From Chamaecrista fasciculata (taxonomy: Eukaryota; Streptophyta; Magnoliopsida; Fabales; Fabaceae): a stretch of DNA of 64,000 bases. The stretch is from the NCBI GenBank assembly GCA_003254925.1, contig QANZ01034666.1, forward strand, positions 41,056-105,055, given 5' to 3'. Shown here in pieces: positions 35,601 to 46,801 of the stretch (position 1 is the first letter of the stretch; each line of letters starts with the position of its first letter). The notes below the pieces were generated by a model. The model saw nothing but the letters and a program-made list of their open reading frames with translations, was not told the origin of the DNA and made no database searches. Position numbers and translations under genes: made by a program.

Positions 35601-36043
35601 GAGATATCTTCAATTCTCAGAATGGGAGAGGCATTAATTCCAGTCCCCTTGATAAAAGAGATAATTTTCATCAGGGAACACATGCGAAAACCAATTATAT
35701 CCCTTTTGAAAACAAAAACAAAACTCAGAGGTTCCAAATTCAATGACACAAAAATTAAAAGAAGCTATCATATCAATCCGCAACTCTATTCAATCAAAAG
35801 GTCGAAAAATCTAAAACCAAAAGAATTAATAAAAGTGATGCATATTCTTAAAATAGAGCAGCAAGTTACCCGGATACAATTTTCTGTCATCTGAACCGGC
35901 TCAGGGGAAGAAGAGGATGACGGAGAGGCATGGTGAAGAGCAGAACCAGAAGAAGAAGAATAAGACGAGCTTAGAAGCCTCTGGTTGTGTCGGATTCGAG
36001 CGGTAAAGTATGGAGTGAGGCGTTGAATTAGCGATCTTGACAT
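32669..36043 (-). CDS. ISCA2: Iron-sulfur assembly protein IscA-like 2, mitochondrial, 159 aa
   Basis: A-type iron-sulfur cluster carrier; in mitochondria this family supports late maturation of 4Fe-4S proteins. Four exons on the minus strand: 35870-36043, 33784-33914, 33423-33531, 32669-32734. All introns are GT-AG and the exons sum to exactly 160 codons with stop. The HesB/IscA domain starts near residue 52 (MTENCIRRMKELV). The three ligand cysteines are present: C84 in ETGGCSGFQ, and C149 and C151 in GGCSC, spaced C-X64-C-X-C as the family needs. Residues 1-45 are Ser/Arg-rich without acidic residues, as expected for a mitochondrial presequence. The start at 36043 gives [13 protein letters not shown]. 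Intron 1 carries a fold-back MITE (35323-35575). The next upstream MITE is only 82 bp from the ATG. Confidence 0.95.
35323..35575. mobile_element. GAGTAAACTAACA-family MITE in ISCA2 intron 1
   Basis: The left end AGAGTAAACTAAGTAACTAA is mirrored by the right end ATTGTTAGTTTACTCT. Internal TTTAGTCCTTGAAAGAAT and complementary parts fold back. It is wholly intronic. Confidence 0.7.
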
Positions 36044-36124
36044 GTCTATCTTCTTTCTTTGCCCTGATTTCTCTCTTTTCTTTCTTTTCATGTTATTTCT
36101 CCAAACACAACCATCAATTTTTAA

Positions 36125-36292
36125 GGTCAAAATAATATTTTGGTCTCTTATGTTTATCTAAAGTTTCGTTCTGGTCCCTAATATTTTTTTTTCTGTTTTG
36201 GTCCTTAATTAGGGACCAAAACGGAACAAAAAACTATTAAAGACAAAAAGGGAACTTTGAGTAAATATTAGGAACCAAAATAAGTTTTCGAC
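36125..36292. mobile_element. Short fold-back MITE in the ISCA2 promoter
   Basis: GGTCAAAATAATATTTTGG at the left pairs with CCAAAATAAGTTTTCGAC at the right, and the two arms meet at TTTGGTCCTTAATTAGGGACCAAAA. The ends resemble those of the 11227-12495 family, so it may be a deletion derivative. It lies 82 bp upstream of the ISCA2 start codon, probably at or beside the transcription start. Confidence 0.7.
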
Positions 36293-36388
36293 AATTTCCT
36301 AAAGCCATGAAACGGGAAGGGAAGGAGCAATGGAAGAGGCGAAACCATGTTTTCTGATTTGCGGACACGAAGCAAATGTAGAAAGGGG

Positions 36389-36398
36389 TGACGTGGCA
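36389..36398. promoter_or_regulatory. ACGT-core bZIP-type site upstream of ISCA2
   Basis: TGACGTGGCA has the ACGT core and GTGGC flank bound by many plant bZIP factors. It lies about 350 bp upstream of the ISCA2 ATG. This is a single short match, so the evidence is weak. Confidence 0.3.
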
Positions 36399-36491
36399 AG
36401 TCGGTGAGCGACAGATCAATGGGACGGCTGAGATGTAAAGAAACACGGAGAAATTTAGGAAAAAAAATACATGGGATCCGGATCCTTCATC

Positions 36492-36600
36492 ATATACCCA
36501 TCTACTCAATCATAAAATTAACCAACCGTGCGTTCGCACGGTTTTTTCTTCCAACATTTTATATAATTGAGAGTCTTTACGACTTAACTTGAAGAAGATA
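36492..36600 (+). mobile_element. Possible Helitron terminus
   Basis: TCTACTCAATCATAAAATTA is followed by the hairpin ACCGTGCGTTCGCACGGT and a T-run. A TC start with such a GC hairpin and a following AGTCTTTACGAC-like stretch resembles one end of plant Helitrons. I found no matching CTRR end, so the rest is missing or unrecognised. Confidence 0.35.
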
Positions 36601-37204
36601 AACAGTCATATGTAATATAAATTATTGAAGGAAAAATATTTCATCCTGAAATAACTATATAAAATGTTCAAAGATATAAATATATGTGTAACCAATGTAT
36701 CATATTCCAACAATACTTCCCGGGTAGATGCCTAAAAGACAAAGCAAATGTAATAAGTAGCCAAATTGGCAACACAAATGTACAGATTTATAACCCATAG
36801 AGATTATTCCAATTACATATTTGGAGAAAGTCTTATGATTATGGGCATAACAATGGTTATGGGCATAACATATCAGCATCACTTAATGAAAGAAACAAAA
36901 AATTTAATGTCCAACAGTTTCAGCCTTTAGAGTATGGCAATATGATATTTAAGACTTAAAACCACCACGTACGATTAAGAACAGTTACAACAAATGTAGA
37001 TTGTTTCTATTGATCAGTAAGGCTGGATGTCACCTTAAAAACAAAATAGCCACACAATTTTGTAACTGCAACAACAATAATTAGCAATAACCAAATGAAC
37101 TAAACACTTTACTTCAGACATGCCTTAAAAATAATCCACCAATAAAAATTAAAGTCAATAGATGCTCAACTAACATCATCAGAAAGGTTCATACTTTAAT
37201 TGTT
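36601..37204. other. Intergenic, no feature seen
   Basis: AT-rich. It may include the 3' UTR of the partial gene that ends at 37205. Confidence 0.4.
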
Positions 37205-38092
37205 TTATCCCACTATTAGCCCTGACTTGACATCAACCTCTCTTAGACTCCCAATCTCAAGGTTTCTCCTCACAACACACCTGCTGACAAAAAGTTTGTA
37301 CTTTTGTGGTTAATCAAATCTATGAACAATAAATGAACGATTCCCGAAGCAAGCAAGTCAATTATATAAGCCATATTTAAGAGCAGCGATAGGTAGAATA
37401 GTTCAAGCACTCTCTATAGAAATATTCTTGTAGGCAAGTTATTGTCAGAATGCATGTAAAACTATATTTATTGCAATAGCAGAGAGGACCATAAATTAGA
37501 AATAGAACAAAATTTGGGTTTTCTTTTGATAAGAAGAGAACTTCACTCCACTACTTGTTTCTTTTCAAATTAAATCTTCAAGGAATAATATTCAATCATA
37601 TTAAACTCACAATAGATGCATAAAGTTTCAGTAACTCAAACAAATAACACTATATATCGAGTATCAACAATGTCATTTAAACATTCAGAATGATGGTAAA
37701 CTTGCAATATCTCATCTTAACAAAAAAAGGAAGTTCACAAATAAAAAGGATCAGTTTGATAGAAAATAAAAGAACTAAAAACTGAAACAGAATTTATGTC
37801 TCTTCCGTCAGCCATTTATAATAAAACTGAAAACATAAACATTGTAGATGGTAGATAAGGGAAGCTAACAGTACCCAAAGAAAATTCCAGATTCCAAGCC
37901 ATAGATGATTTCCTCAACAACATCATATTCCATCTGTGTCAGGGCAAAAGCTAAATTGTGACATTTTTATATTTATTTAAAAAGGAAAAAGAGTTCATAA
38001 AGCCAGATACATTAATATAACAAAGGGGTACCTTCAAGAGGGAAAATTTTATAGACATTATGTCTATCATCTGCTCAGTCTCCAAAATTGGT
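37205..38092 (-). pseudogene. Three 3' exons of an unrecognised gene, 5' part missing
   Basis: Minus-strand exons at about 38032-38092, 37875-37933 and 37205-37280 are separated by GT-AG introns, and their phases fit exactly (1 + 20 codons; 19 codons + 2; 1 + 25 codons with TAA). They read PILETEQMIDIMS..., then MEYDVVEEIIYGLESGIFF, then VRRNLEIGSLREVDVKSG and a stop. I do not recognise the protein. The acceptor of the first exon (AAAG at 38093) is directly followed upstream by repeat DNA, poly-A and a large fold-back element, and I find no further exon before the RMR gene, so the 5' part is lost, hidden, or the gene is dead. An alternative is chance splice-compatible frames, which I think less likely. 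Confidence 0.4.
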
Positions 38093-38673
38093 CTTTGATT
38101 TAAATAATTGTTCAAGATGGATTGGGTCCAAAATTGACCTATTAAAAAACTACGTAGTAATGCCTCTAAATAATTTCAAAGTTTATAAAAAAGTCCCTGA
38201 ACCATAATATATGAGGACTAAAATAAAAATTATAAAAAAAATTGAGTCAAATTGTAATTAAGAAAAATATAGGAAAAGGGTAAAATTACAGATTAGTCCT
38301 AAATATGAAAAATAAATACATTTTAATCCTAAAAAACTGTGAGTTCAATGAAAGGAAGATGAACTTCACAAATTTTCTCAAAAATTACAGAATAACCCCA
38401 AATATTTTCAAACTTTACAAAAAAATCCCTGTATCATGATAATTGAGAACAAAAATGAAAATTCCAAAATAGATTATGTTTAATTGCGCTTAAAAATAGT
38501 TTACTTAATTTTTTTTCTTTTTGGTTTCTTGCTAATGATTATTGGATAAAAAAAAAACTCATCAAACATAATCTAAAACTCAATGCGTTTTTGAAGCAAA
38601 AAAGACATTGTTATAATCAGTCGTTAAGATAAAAAAAATAAAACATTAAAAAAACCTAGAAGACCAAAATTGC
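38093..38673. repeat. Decayed repeat DNA with an internal direct duplication
   Basis: TTTCAAAGTTTATAAAAAAG at about 38177 and TTTCAAACTTTACAAAAAAA at about 38407, each followed by a TCCCTG...AAAATGAAAATT-like stretch, form a diverged direct repeat. Probably transposon-derived; no family assigned. Confidence 0.45.
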
Positions 38674-38702
38674 AAAAAAAAAAAAAAAAAAAAAAAAAAN
38701 NN

Positions 38703-38744
<42 letters not shown>
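38674..38744. other. Poly-A tract with an N gap (38700-38702)
   Basis: About 26 A before and 42 A after three N. This is an unresolved homopolymer in the assembly; its true length is unknown. Confidence 0.95.
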
Positions 38745-38746
<2 letters not shown>

Positions 38747-38979
38747 TTCTTTGCAACTTAGAGAAACAATTGCACTTTCAGCTTGATTTTTTAAAATATT
38801 TTATCTCATGATACCTCAATTCCATTTTTACATAATAAATTAAATTACACAGTAAAACTACAAAATTTCTCTTTTTGACACTGACTTAGCTAATTCCACT
38901 ACTCAATTGTATTAACATTTGCCAACACGTCCACTTAAATAATCACTAGCGAGGATAAAAGTGCCACCCATAAAACATA
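38745..38979. other. Short intergenic stretch
   Basis: AT-rich. A short minus-strand frame near 38925-38970 has no supporting structure. Confidence 0.4.
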
Positions 38980-39605
38980 GGGTAAATTGCAATTTGGTAC
39001 CCTGTGGTTAGGGGCGGTTCCCCTTTGGTACCCTGAAAGAAAAATTTTTGCATTGTGGTACCCCGTGGTTTGCTCTGTTAGCGATTTGGTACCCTGAGGT
39101 TTTTTTCTGTTAGGATTTAACGGCAAATGTTAGTTAAAATGTCAAAAATCTCCCAAAAAGTCTTCTTTTATGCGTTTAAGTCCTTTCCCTTTACTAAAAG
39201 GGATCAAAACATAAAGAATTAATTATAAAAGGGTCTTTAGAATTCTAATATTATAGATTTTTCTCCTTTTCATAAGATTTCTTTTGAATAGGTCCTGATT
39301 TAATTACACTTTAATCCCAAAAGTTTATGATCTTTATCAAAATAGTCCTTAGAACCTCAAAAGACAAATGAGCATCTATGATTTATCAAAAAATCCCTAT
39401 ATTCAACTACAATTTTCATTCAAGTACACTACAAACAAATCAAAACCCCCAAATTTTTCCAAAATCAAGCCCCACAAATCAAAAACCCTCTCAACAACAA
39501 AATCAACATCATCAACAACCAATTTCTTCATACCCTAAGGAATCAAAATTCAAAACTAAGGAATTCAATTTCTTCCTCAATTTTCCAAAATTTGGCATAA
39601 TTGGT

Positions 39606-39850
39606 CCCTCGAAAGTTTTTTGTCCATTTTTCCGTTGAAAAAAAGAAAAAAATAAACTTTTATTTTGATCCCTCAATTTTCCAACAAATTTCACTGCTAG
39701 TCCCTCTTTAATTTCCATCCAATTTTTTCATTAACCTAAAGAAAAAATTGGTTTACATTCTCCAAAAGTTTTATTTTTTGAATTAAGGTCCTTTCTTTTT
39801 ATAATAGGACTAAAATGTAAGAAAAAATGAATAAATTAAAATTTAAAATA
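39606..39850 (+). mobile_element. Half-arm of a second MULE family in the loop
   Basis: CTAGTCCCTCTTTAATTTCC, then CATTCTCCAAAAGTTTTA and AATAGGACTAAAATGTAAG, follow the same order as the arms of the 16744-17546 and 62889-63980 elements. The mirrored right arm is absent, so this inner element lost one end. Confidence 0.55.
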
Positions 39851-39857
39851 ATTTTGA

Positions 39858-40370
39858 CCAAAAACCCACGCAAATTGGCTCTCCTTCTTCGATACCATCC
39901 CTTCCACTTCTTCGTCCCTCTCAATTCTCTGACGCCGCCACCGGAATCCGCCACCGACCTTGACTTCATCATCATCGCCGACTTTCTATTTACGCTTCCG
40001 CTCTCATCCTCAACCATCGCGCACTCAGAATCCTGTTCTGCTCCTCCCTTCCGATTGCTCTTCGGTGGCTTGAACATCGACAAAAACCACCTCGCCGACC
40101 TACTCCTGCTCAGACCGGCGGAATGCTTGGCCGTTGCGCCGCCATGATCAGATTCCCTCTCGGCGGCGTTGTAGCGCGATCTCGACCGGAGAAACAAAAT
40201 GGCGAGGGACCTGAATCGCTTCAATCCGACGTCGGAGTCGCCGTCGAAGAGGTTATGAACGCCATTGAACTTGATTTGAGGATCTATCCCACGGTAGTGA
40301 GGGAAGAAGGAGAAGAAGAACGATTCTGTGATTGGAGAAGAAGAACAGTCGATTTGGGTGGGTTCTTTTT
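39858..40370 (-). pseudogene. Captured gene fragment, Arg/Ser-rich, unrecognised
   Basis: The minus strand is open from about 40300 down to about 39850 and encodes a basic, Ser-rich sequence (KRFRSLAILFLRSRSRYNAA, then SRSRSARWFLSMFKPPKSN, then WKGWYRRRRANLRGF). GC content is well above the neighbourhood. I do not recognise the source. It lies in the loop of a fold-back element and next to a MULE half-arm, so I interpret it as captured host DNA and not a resident gene, although an intact frame of about 140 codons leaves a small chance that it is expressed. Confidence 0.5.
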
Positions 40371-41502
40371 ATTTATTTTTTTTTGGGAAAATTGTTTCAA
40401 ATTCGGACCAATTATGCCAAATTTTAAAAATTTAAGGAAGAAATTGAATTCCTTAATTTTGAATTTTGATTCCTTAGGGTACGAAGAAATTGGTTGTTGA
40501 TGATGTTGATTTTGTTAGAAGGATTTTGATTTGTGGGTCTTGATTTTGGAAAAATTTGGGGGTTTTGATTTGTTTGTAGTGTACTTGAATGAAAATTGTA
40601 GTTGAATATAGGGATTAAAGTGTAATTAAATCAGGACCTATTCAAAAGAAATCTTATGAAAAGGAGAAAAATCTATAATATTAGAATTCTAAAGACCCTT
40701 TTATAATTAATTATTTATGTTTTGATCCTTTTTAGTAAAGGGAAAGGACTTAAACGCATAAGAGAAGACTTTTTGGGAGATTTTTGACATTTTAACTAAC
40801 ATTTGCCGTTAAATACTAACTAAAAAAAACCTCAGGGTACCAAATCGCTAACGGAGCAAACCACGGGGTACCACAATGCAAAAATTTTTCTTTCAGGGTA
40901 CCAAAGGGGAACCGCCCCTAACCACAGGGTACCAAATTGCAATTTACCCTAAAACATATGTGGATTATTGATACTCAAATTATTACAACATGCTCAAGTA
41001 CATAGAAACTCAAGAGTATCACAATCCATCATTCACTCCTTCGGTTGGAGAAAACTATTAAACAATCAGAACATTAAAAACTGATCCCACCATGATTTTT
41101 CTGTACAGTCCAAACATCTCTTGGGTTAGCAGTTAGTATATTCTGAAAATGAAGATGACAACATCAATATTAACAAACCCACAGCAAACAGCACATTCAT
41201 CTATGCGACCACATCAACCAGAAAATGCAAGAACATCAACCATAGTGAAACAGACATCACAAAGATGTTAAAGTGTACACCCGGCCTGAACAAGTCAATT
41301 TCCAGAAGAGAGACCAGAACACGAGGGAAGCAGGACGGCATCGAATGAAACTAGTTCTTTGATCATAAGATGGCAACCATCTATCTGGTTCGGCTCAGAG
41401 GTTAATTTGATTTTTCAAATGCCGTGAAATGTCTCTTCATTGTAACTATCAGCAAATGCGGATCAGGCATTTCAAATGTAGCCTAAAATCTGGTCAAATA
41501 AC

Positions 41503-44500
41503 TCAGCAATCCGGGAGGGAATGGGCAGAAGCATAAGGAGAAAAACTTGTAGCTGATTCGCTATAACGAAGTGGGTGCTGGTGATGACTAGAAGAACCCA
41601 AATAACTTGCAGAGGCATTGCTTGGACTACGAATGTGTGGAGACATGTACCTTAAGTTCATGGATGACATGGATGGGTAACCCATGGACCGTGGAGAATT
41701 TAGATGAGAAGCCATTGACCTTTGAGATGCATTCCTAAGATCTGCAGAGCTTCGGCTGACACTTATGGAGGGGGATTGGTAATAGGACCGGAGAGACGGC
41801 TGAATATAAGGAGTACTGGCAAGAGAGTGGTTTTGAGAAACAGACGGAGACCGTGATGCCCGACCAATTTGGATTGCAGAAGACGACGCTATTGATGATC
41901 TCAAAGATGATGCTAAAGAGGATGCCGCAGATGCTGGGGTGGATGAAAGCAAAGGTGTGGATTCAGATGGTGGTGGCTCGGGTAAACCAGTTCTAGCATC
42001 CCGCTTACAAACTGGACAAAACGTTCTCCACGAAGTAAGCCAAGAATCCACACAGGCACAGTGAAACTCTGCCAACAATTAACCAGAAATGTGAAACTCT
42101 ACCTAATACCGTAAGGAAGTCATTCATAGTATGAAAGTAATGCAATTATATTCGGCAAAACAACTGGACACTGGACAGACTAATATTGTGGAACAAGAAA
42201 CACAGGAGTGGCGTATAAAATGCATTGCAATTAGAAATATTGAAAGAATCACAACATTATGTCAGAGACAATTTGATATGGAAAACAAGCCCAAGAAACT
42301 CTTTTTACAAGTTATTAAATCATACACAAACACAATCCATTTGAAGTCATGGAAGTGAGAATGCAATCGCTAAATTAGAAGAGATCATAAATCATATCTC
42401 ATTTCAAACAACAAGACCAATACACAGAAGCATAGAATGAGAAATTGAGAATCATTGTTCCCTAAAGAAGAGGATAACAATCATCTCGTTTTCTTGGATA
42501 AAAAAAAACACAATCATATCGTTTTCCTCCCAGATAATGCCAAAACTGTAGATAAAAATCATCACTAGAGGCAAACAAATTATTGGGTGGGTAAGGAAGT
42601 ATATGATTCACCCATCCATTAATAATAAATTTTTATTTACCTCTTGTTAGTGACCAACGTCCCCTACAAAGAAAGTCCATTTTCTCTACAGTACATGCAT
42701 GCCAAATAAGACAAATTCTCATGAAAAGTTCTATTGTTCTTTTGCAAGGAACAAAACCTTTAAAATGGTTAAAACATGATTCACCTAAAAGATGCTTTTG
42801 CTGTTTACACTTAATGACACGTCATTTTGTAATTTCACAAGAAAATAAACATTCTAACTAAATGAATATCATCATTTACTAATGGTTCATTAAAAATCAC
42901 ATAAAACTTGTGGTAAACTAAGTCAATTTGATTTTTAAAAAATGAACAAATTTTTGTCTTCAAATAACAAATATATATTTTAACTATAGAAAATAAGAAA
43001 ATAAAATCAAGTTTTGAGAGATGGGAATAGAGAATGAAAACTCTGAAAATTTTCAGTATACCAAATACAGTCTCAAGTTCCCATTATGATGTTTACCAGT
43101 TCCTACATCTCTTTCCCTTGGTTGGATAGCCAAAGTAATTGTAAGACCTTTTATGTAACTATATAAATAAATGTAAGATTCAACCCACCAAAACACCTAT
43201 AGATACAGAGAGTCAAAAACCAATACTCCCAGTAACAAAATGTTTCCCTAGGATACCATACCGACTAACTAAAACACATTTGTTGGACAGAGTAAAGTCG
43301 AGAGCGAAATCATATGAGAAGACTTACTGTGACAGCAGGGTAGAATCCTGAGCTTCTCCCCAACACAATAGTCTTCAAGGCATATTGCACATGTTCTTGA
43401 GGTACAGTTATCCTCTAAAACAGAAGTAAATATCAAACTGGGCATTGCCTTCACTAAGCGTTTACTCATCCCATGGAATTCACGAGTACGTCTTGCTTGA
43501 GGCCTCTCCCTTCGTATGCGATGCCTCCGGACGAAGAAACAAGTGGCAAGAACTGCCGACATTGCCAGTAGGGAAATAAATGAAATTGCCATGATAGACC
43601 ATGCTGAGTTTTCAAAACTTGGAATTAGCCACACTTCAATGTTAGTATGTCCAGCATATCTTTCTAGCATTTCACCAGAAGCTTTAGATACAAATACTGC
43701 ATGTATCAGTATACCAGCTGAATCTCCTGCCACTGAATTTCAACACAATTGTAAATTAGAATTCTGAATATGATGCATGCGTGTGTATGTATCAACAGAC
43801 AGAACTCCACATACTTTTCAGCAATAAATCATCTTAAATAGCTTTTCCTTGAACACTGGGCACCAAACAGAAAGCATCTAAAGATGACAAGAACAGCTGT
43901 GTTTGCTGAAGGGAGCAATACATGCCAAAATATTTCACTTTCAGAAGCATATTATTTTTCTTATTACCTTAAACATAATAATTTTCAAAGGAATTTAGAA
44001 GTTAGAACAATATATAGCAAAGTTTTTTAAGTCATTTTGTCACCAAATGTCAAATAATGAAATTAGCACAGCACATCTATGTTGAAATTATCATGCTTGG
44101 CATACAAAGATTCCTCCAGTGATAAAAAGCCACACATTGCAGACATTATAAACTTAATTTCATTTATGAGGAACCATAATTACTGTAAAAGTCAGCTAGA
44201 TTATATAATCTGTAAAATGTCCTTTCACCATGATAGAGACTTGGGTAATGTGGGATGCCTAAGTCTCACATCGAATAGAATGTGATACTTGGTTGAATAC
44301 TTAAGTGCCTTGGTTCTCTCCCTCCAACAACTAGCTTTTGAGGAAGGGTTTCCCAAGGTCACTTGGGTCTCATCACACCACAAACAATTAGCAAATAATA
44401 GCAACTGAAAATTTGAGAAGACTGTGAAACAACGCCATGCTTAATAGCAGGAACTGATCATTACTTGCAACTAAGACACCATCAGCTTCTTCGTCATAGA

Positions 44501-45591
44501 CAATTGCAGCTTTGAAGCCAGCACTCTGTGCTCTTCTGACCTTTTCTTCAAAGCTACACCCCCCTCTAATTATTAAAACAAAAGGAGAACTTGCATTTGA
44601 AAGCCGTTCAACCTTATTTGTCAGTTCTGTACAAGCATCACGTGGCTCTGCCATATACAAGACCCCACATTCTCCAGAACCCTTCATTGTAGGAGCTGGA
44701 ATCAAAATAACATTGATATCAACAGGAAGGAAGAGAGATAAATTTTGAAACAAATACCATAACATTCACGAAACATATTTACATTCCTCAATTTCTTTCC
44801 AATAAAGACAAATCCAGTGAAACAAGAACATAGTGTTGACTCTTGGAATCGATAGGCATATGAATAAAAATTTTAAAGACAAGCCAACTAAGCTACTTAC
44901 ATAAATAAGCACATTAGTGTCTACTGTGTGTTATCTTATAATATTACAGCTTAGTATTTCTATTTATCTCAAACTTACAGCTTCGTTCAACGCTCATTTA
45001 TATATTTTCCCCTCTTCTTTCTACAATTAGAACTATTCCTTTTTTTTTTCTTGAGATAAGATTAATTTCTTAGCAAAAAATAATTTCAGCTGCATACGTT
45101 TCTCAATCACAAAGCTCCACAAAGGCCCTACCTAATTTGAAATCTCAACATCTCAAGAGCCCAGAAACCAAAGTCACATTCAAGATTCAACTTTAACCAC
45201 ACCAAGTTTATTAGAAAGTAGCCAGACTCCTCCTACGTTAACGCCGATTCTCAGCTACCAAACAGAAAAACCTAGTAGAACAAGAAACAGGAAGAAAAAA
45301 AAAAAAAACCCAGAAAACCCAGAACTTGAATCTTTAACTTGAAAATGAAAAAAAGAGGAGGTTCCAACAAAAAAAACATTCAATTCATAATTTTAGATAA
45401 AACCAGAGGATTTCCATTTTTGAATCCCTATCTAAATTTACAGTAGCAGGGTAAATTAGATTACCGAAATTAGCTTCGATATCGTCGAAGGAGAGAGTGA
45501 CGTTGCTCCCAATCAACACCACTTTGGCCGCCGCCACATAGCATGCAGCCATCAGAGAGAAGAGAAACACGAGAAGATTCATTCTCTTCAT
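41503..45591 (-). CDS. RMR1: RMR-type PA-TM-RING vacuolar sorting receptor / E3 ligase, 442 aa
   Basis: Receptor-homology-transmembrane-RING-H2 protein; the plant family sorts storage cargo to protein storage vacuoles. Four minus-strand exons: 45465-45591, 44465-44695, 43328-43732, 41503-42068, all GT-AG, exactly 443 codons with stop. Order: signal peptide (1-22, [19 protein letters not shown]), PA domain (about 25-158, with [21 protein letters not shown]), TM helix (about 163-187), a basic stop-transfer RRHRIRR, and a RING-H2 with ligands C234, C237, C252, H254, H257, C260, C272, C275. The RING is split by the last intron. The tail after 280 is Ser-rich and disordered. I chose MKRMNLL at 45591; in-frame ATGs at 45582 and 45615 are alternatives. 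The paralogue number in the symbol is a guess. Confidence 0.92.
42069..43327 (-). other. Last intron of the RMR gene
   Basis: 1259-bp intron, AT-rich, with no element that I recognise. Confidence 0.7.
44250..44385. repeat. Dispersed repeat in RMR intron 2 (pair with 52143-52245)
   Basis: GGGATGCCTAAGTCTCACATCG, then TACTTAAGTGCCTTGGTT, TAGCTTTTGAGGAAGGGTT and CATCACACC. The same order occurs at 52143-52245 in a PDIL5-2 intron. The start resembles small LTR (TRIM-like) repeats, but the family is not assigned. Confidence 0.6.
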
Positions 45592-46102
45592 CGGAGCAAA
45601 CGATTCAAAATACACAAAAGTGAAAAATTGTTCGGCGAAACTCTTACAAGCAGAGACTATTATCTAGGGTTTAGAAGGAAAAAAGAGTACTATAGAATAG
45701 AAACATCAGCTTCCATCTCGGAAGCATCAAAATGAATCTTCTATATTTCCTTGATGATGCTCTTCCTTCTAATCCAAAATTGATTTTATCTTGACATCAA
45801 GCTTCAAGTGGGAGAAAATTTAATCGAAAAAAAAAAGGATCGGATTTTCGCAGATCGATATTTGAAATGGAAATTAATTCTCCCGAAGACGATGGCAATT
45901 GGATCAGAAAACGAAAATATGATTATAATATTATACAATCATTGTATCAAGCCCCCCAAATAGTTTATTAAAATTTTTCAATGGAAAAAATGTCAAAATG
46001 TTTCTTAAAAAAAATTGTAATAATGTATCTCACCGCCAAAGGGACTAGATTGATCTAAAGAGAACGCGTAGTAGGACCTGAAAAGGAAAGATATAAAAAA
46101 AT

Positions 46103-46349
46103 GAGTAAACTACTAAATTGGTCCCTGGATTATTGACTCACTGACAGATTGGTCCCCGAATTTAGGAAATTGACAAATAGGTCCCCGAATTTTTCTAACA
46201 TTTGTCAAATAGGTCTTTCTGTGCATGTTATTCGAGGACCTATTTGACTAACGTTAGAAAAATTCGGGGACCTATTTGTCAATTTCCTAAATTCGGGAAC
46301 CAATCTGTCAGCGAGCCAATAATCCATGGACCAATTTTGTAGTTTACTC
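46103..46349. mobile_element. Near-perfect 247-bp palindromic MITE
   Basis: GAGTAAACTACTAAATTGG at the left pairs with CCAATTTTGTAGTTTACTC at the right, and the arms stay complementary almost to the centre (AGGTCCCCGAATTTTTCTAA and mirror). It belongs to the GAGTAAACTA group. It lies about 510 bp upstream of the RMR start codon. A foldable transcript would be a near-ideal hairpin. Confidence 0.82.
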
Positions 46350-46462
46350 GATATAAAATTGATTGGGAAGAAGAGATAAACATGATTAATATCTTTTTTA
46401 AGTAAATTTTGGGTTTTCTCTTCTTATTCAAGTAATAATTTATGTAAAGATTAATCTTATTC

Positions 46463-46662
46463 GTTAACAAAGATTGATCCAGTTGGTAAGAAATCAATCA
46501 TAACTTATAAGGTCATGAGTTTGAATCCCACGGTTGATGTGAGGGTCTTGTTAGTAGATTTCTCTAAGTATCTCTGTAGGCGCTCATAAAGCTTAGAAGC
46601 ATGTCCGGGTCTTGGTGAACATCCGGGGTCCAACTCACCTAAATTTTTTCCCATTAAAAAAT
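46463..46662 (+). mobile_element. tRNA-derived SINE with 14-bp TSD
   Basis: Flanked by the perfect direct repeat GATTAATCTTATTC at 46449-46462 and 46663-46676. Near the left end are a box A-like CCAGTTGGTAAG (46479-46490) and, about 30 bp further, a box B-like GAGTTTGAATCCC. The right end is A-rich. The 200-bp length fits a SINE. It is not a functional tRNA gene because no cloverleaf follows. Confidence 0.8.
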
Positions 46663-46801
46663 GATTAATCTTATTCAAATCCAGTAGAAAATAGTTAAAG
46701 CCTTTTCAATAATATTTTAGCGATTAAACTTGGATTTTCTTATTTAGGATACAGCTCACTGATCACTATACCAAATTTCTATTGGTAAAATTGATTAATA
46801 T

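Larger units (their letters stand above)
38980..40949. mobile_element. 1970-bp Mutator-like fold-back element, perfect 9-bp TSD
   Basis: Arms of roughly 550-620 bp are nearly complementary, from GGGTAAATTGCAATTTGG at the left to CCAAATTGCAATTTACCC at the right. The flanks are the perfect 9-bp repeat TAAAACATA at 38971-38979 and 40950-40958. The arms meet the loop at GGCATAATTGGTC (about 39605) and GGACCAATTATGCC (about 40404). The loop contains a one-sided arm of a different MULE family (39606-39850) and GC-rich gene-like DNA (39858-40370). No transposase. Confidence 0.87.

Noticed and set aside
35622-35894. 90-residue plus-strand frame
   Set aside because: Lies in ISCA2 intron 1 and overlaps exon 1 antisense; no independent support.
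38935-39126. 63-residue minus-strand frame spanning the left edge of the 38980 element
   Set aside because: It crosses a transposon boundary and has no conserved features.
46479-46535. Possible tRNA gene (box A and box B)
   Set aside because: No acceptor or anticodon stems follow; flanking 14-bp duplication and A-rich tail show a SINE.
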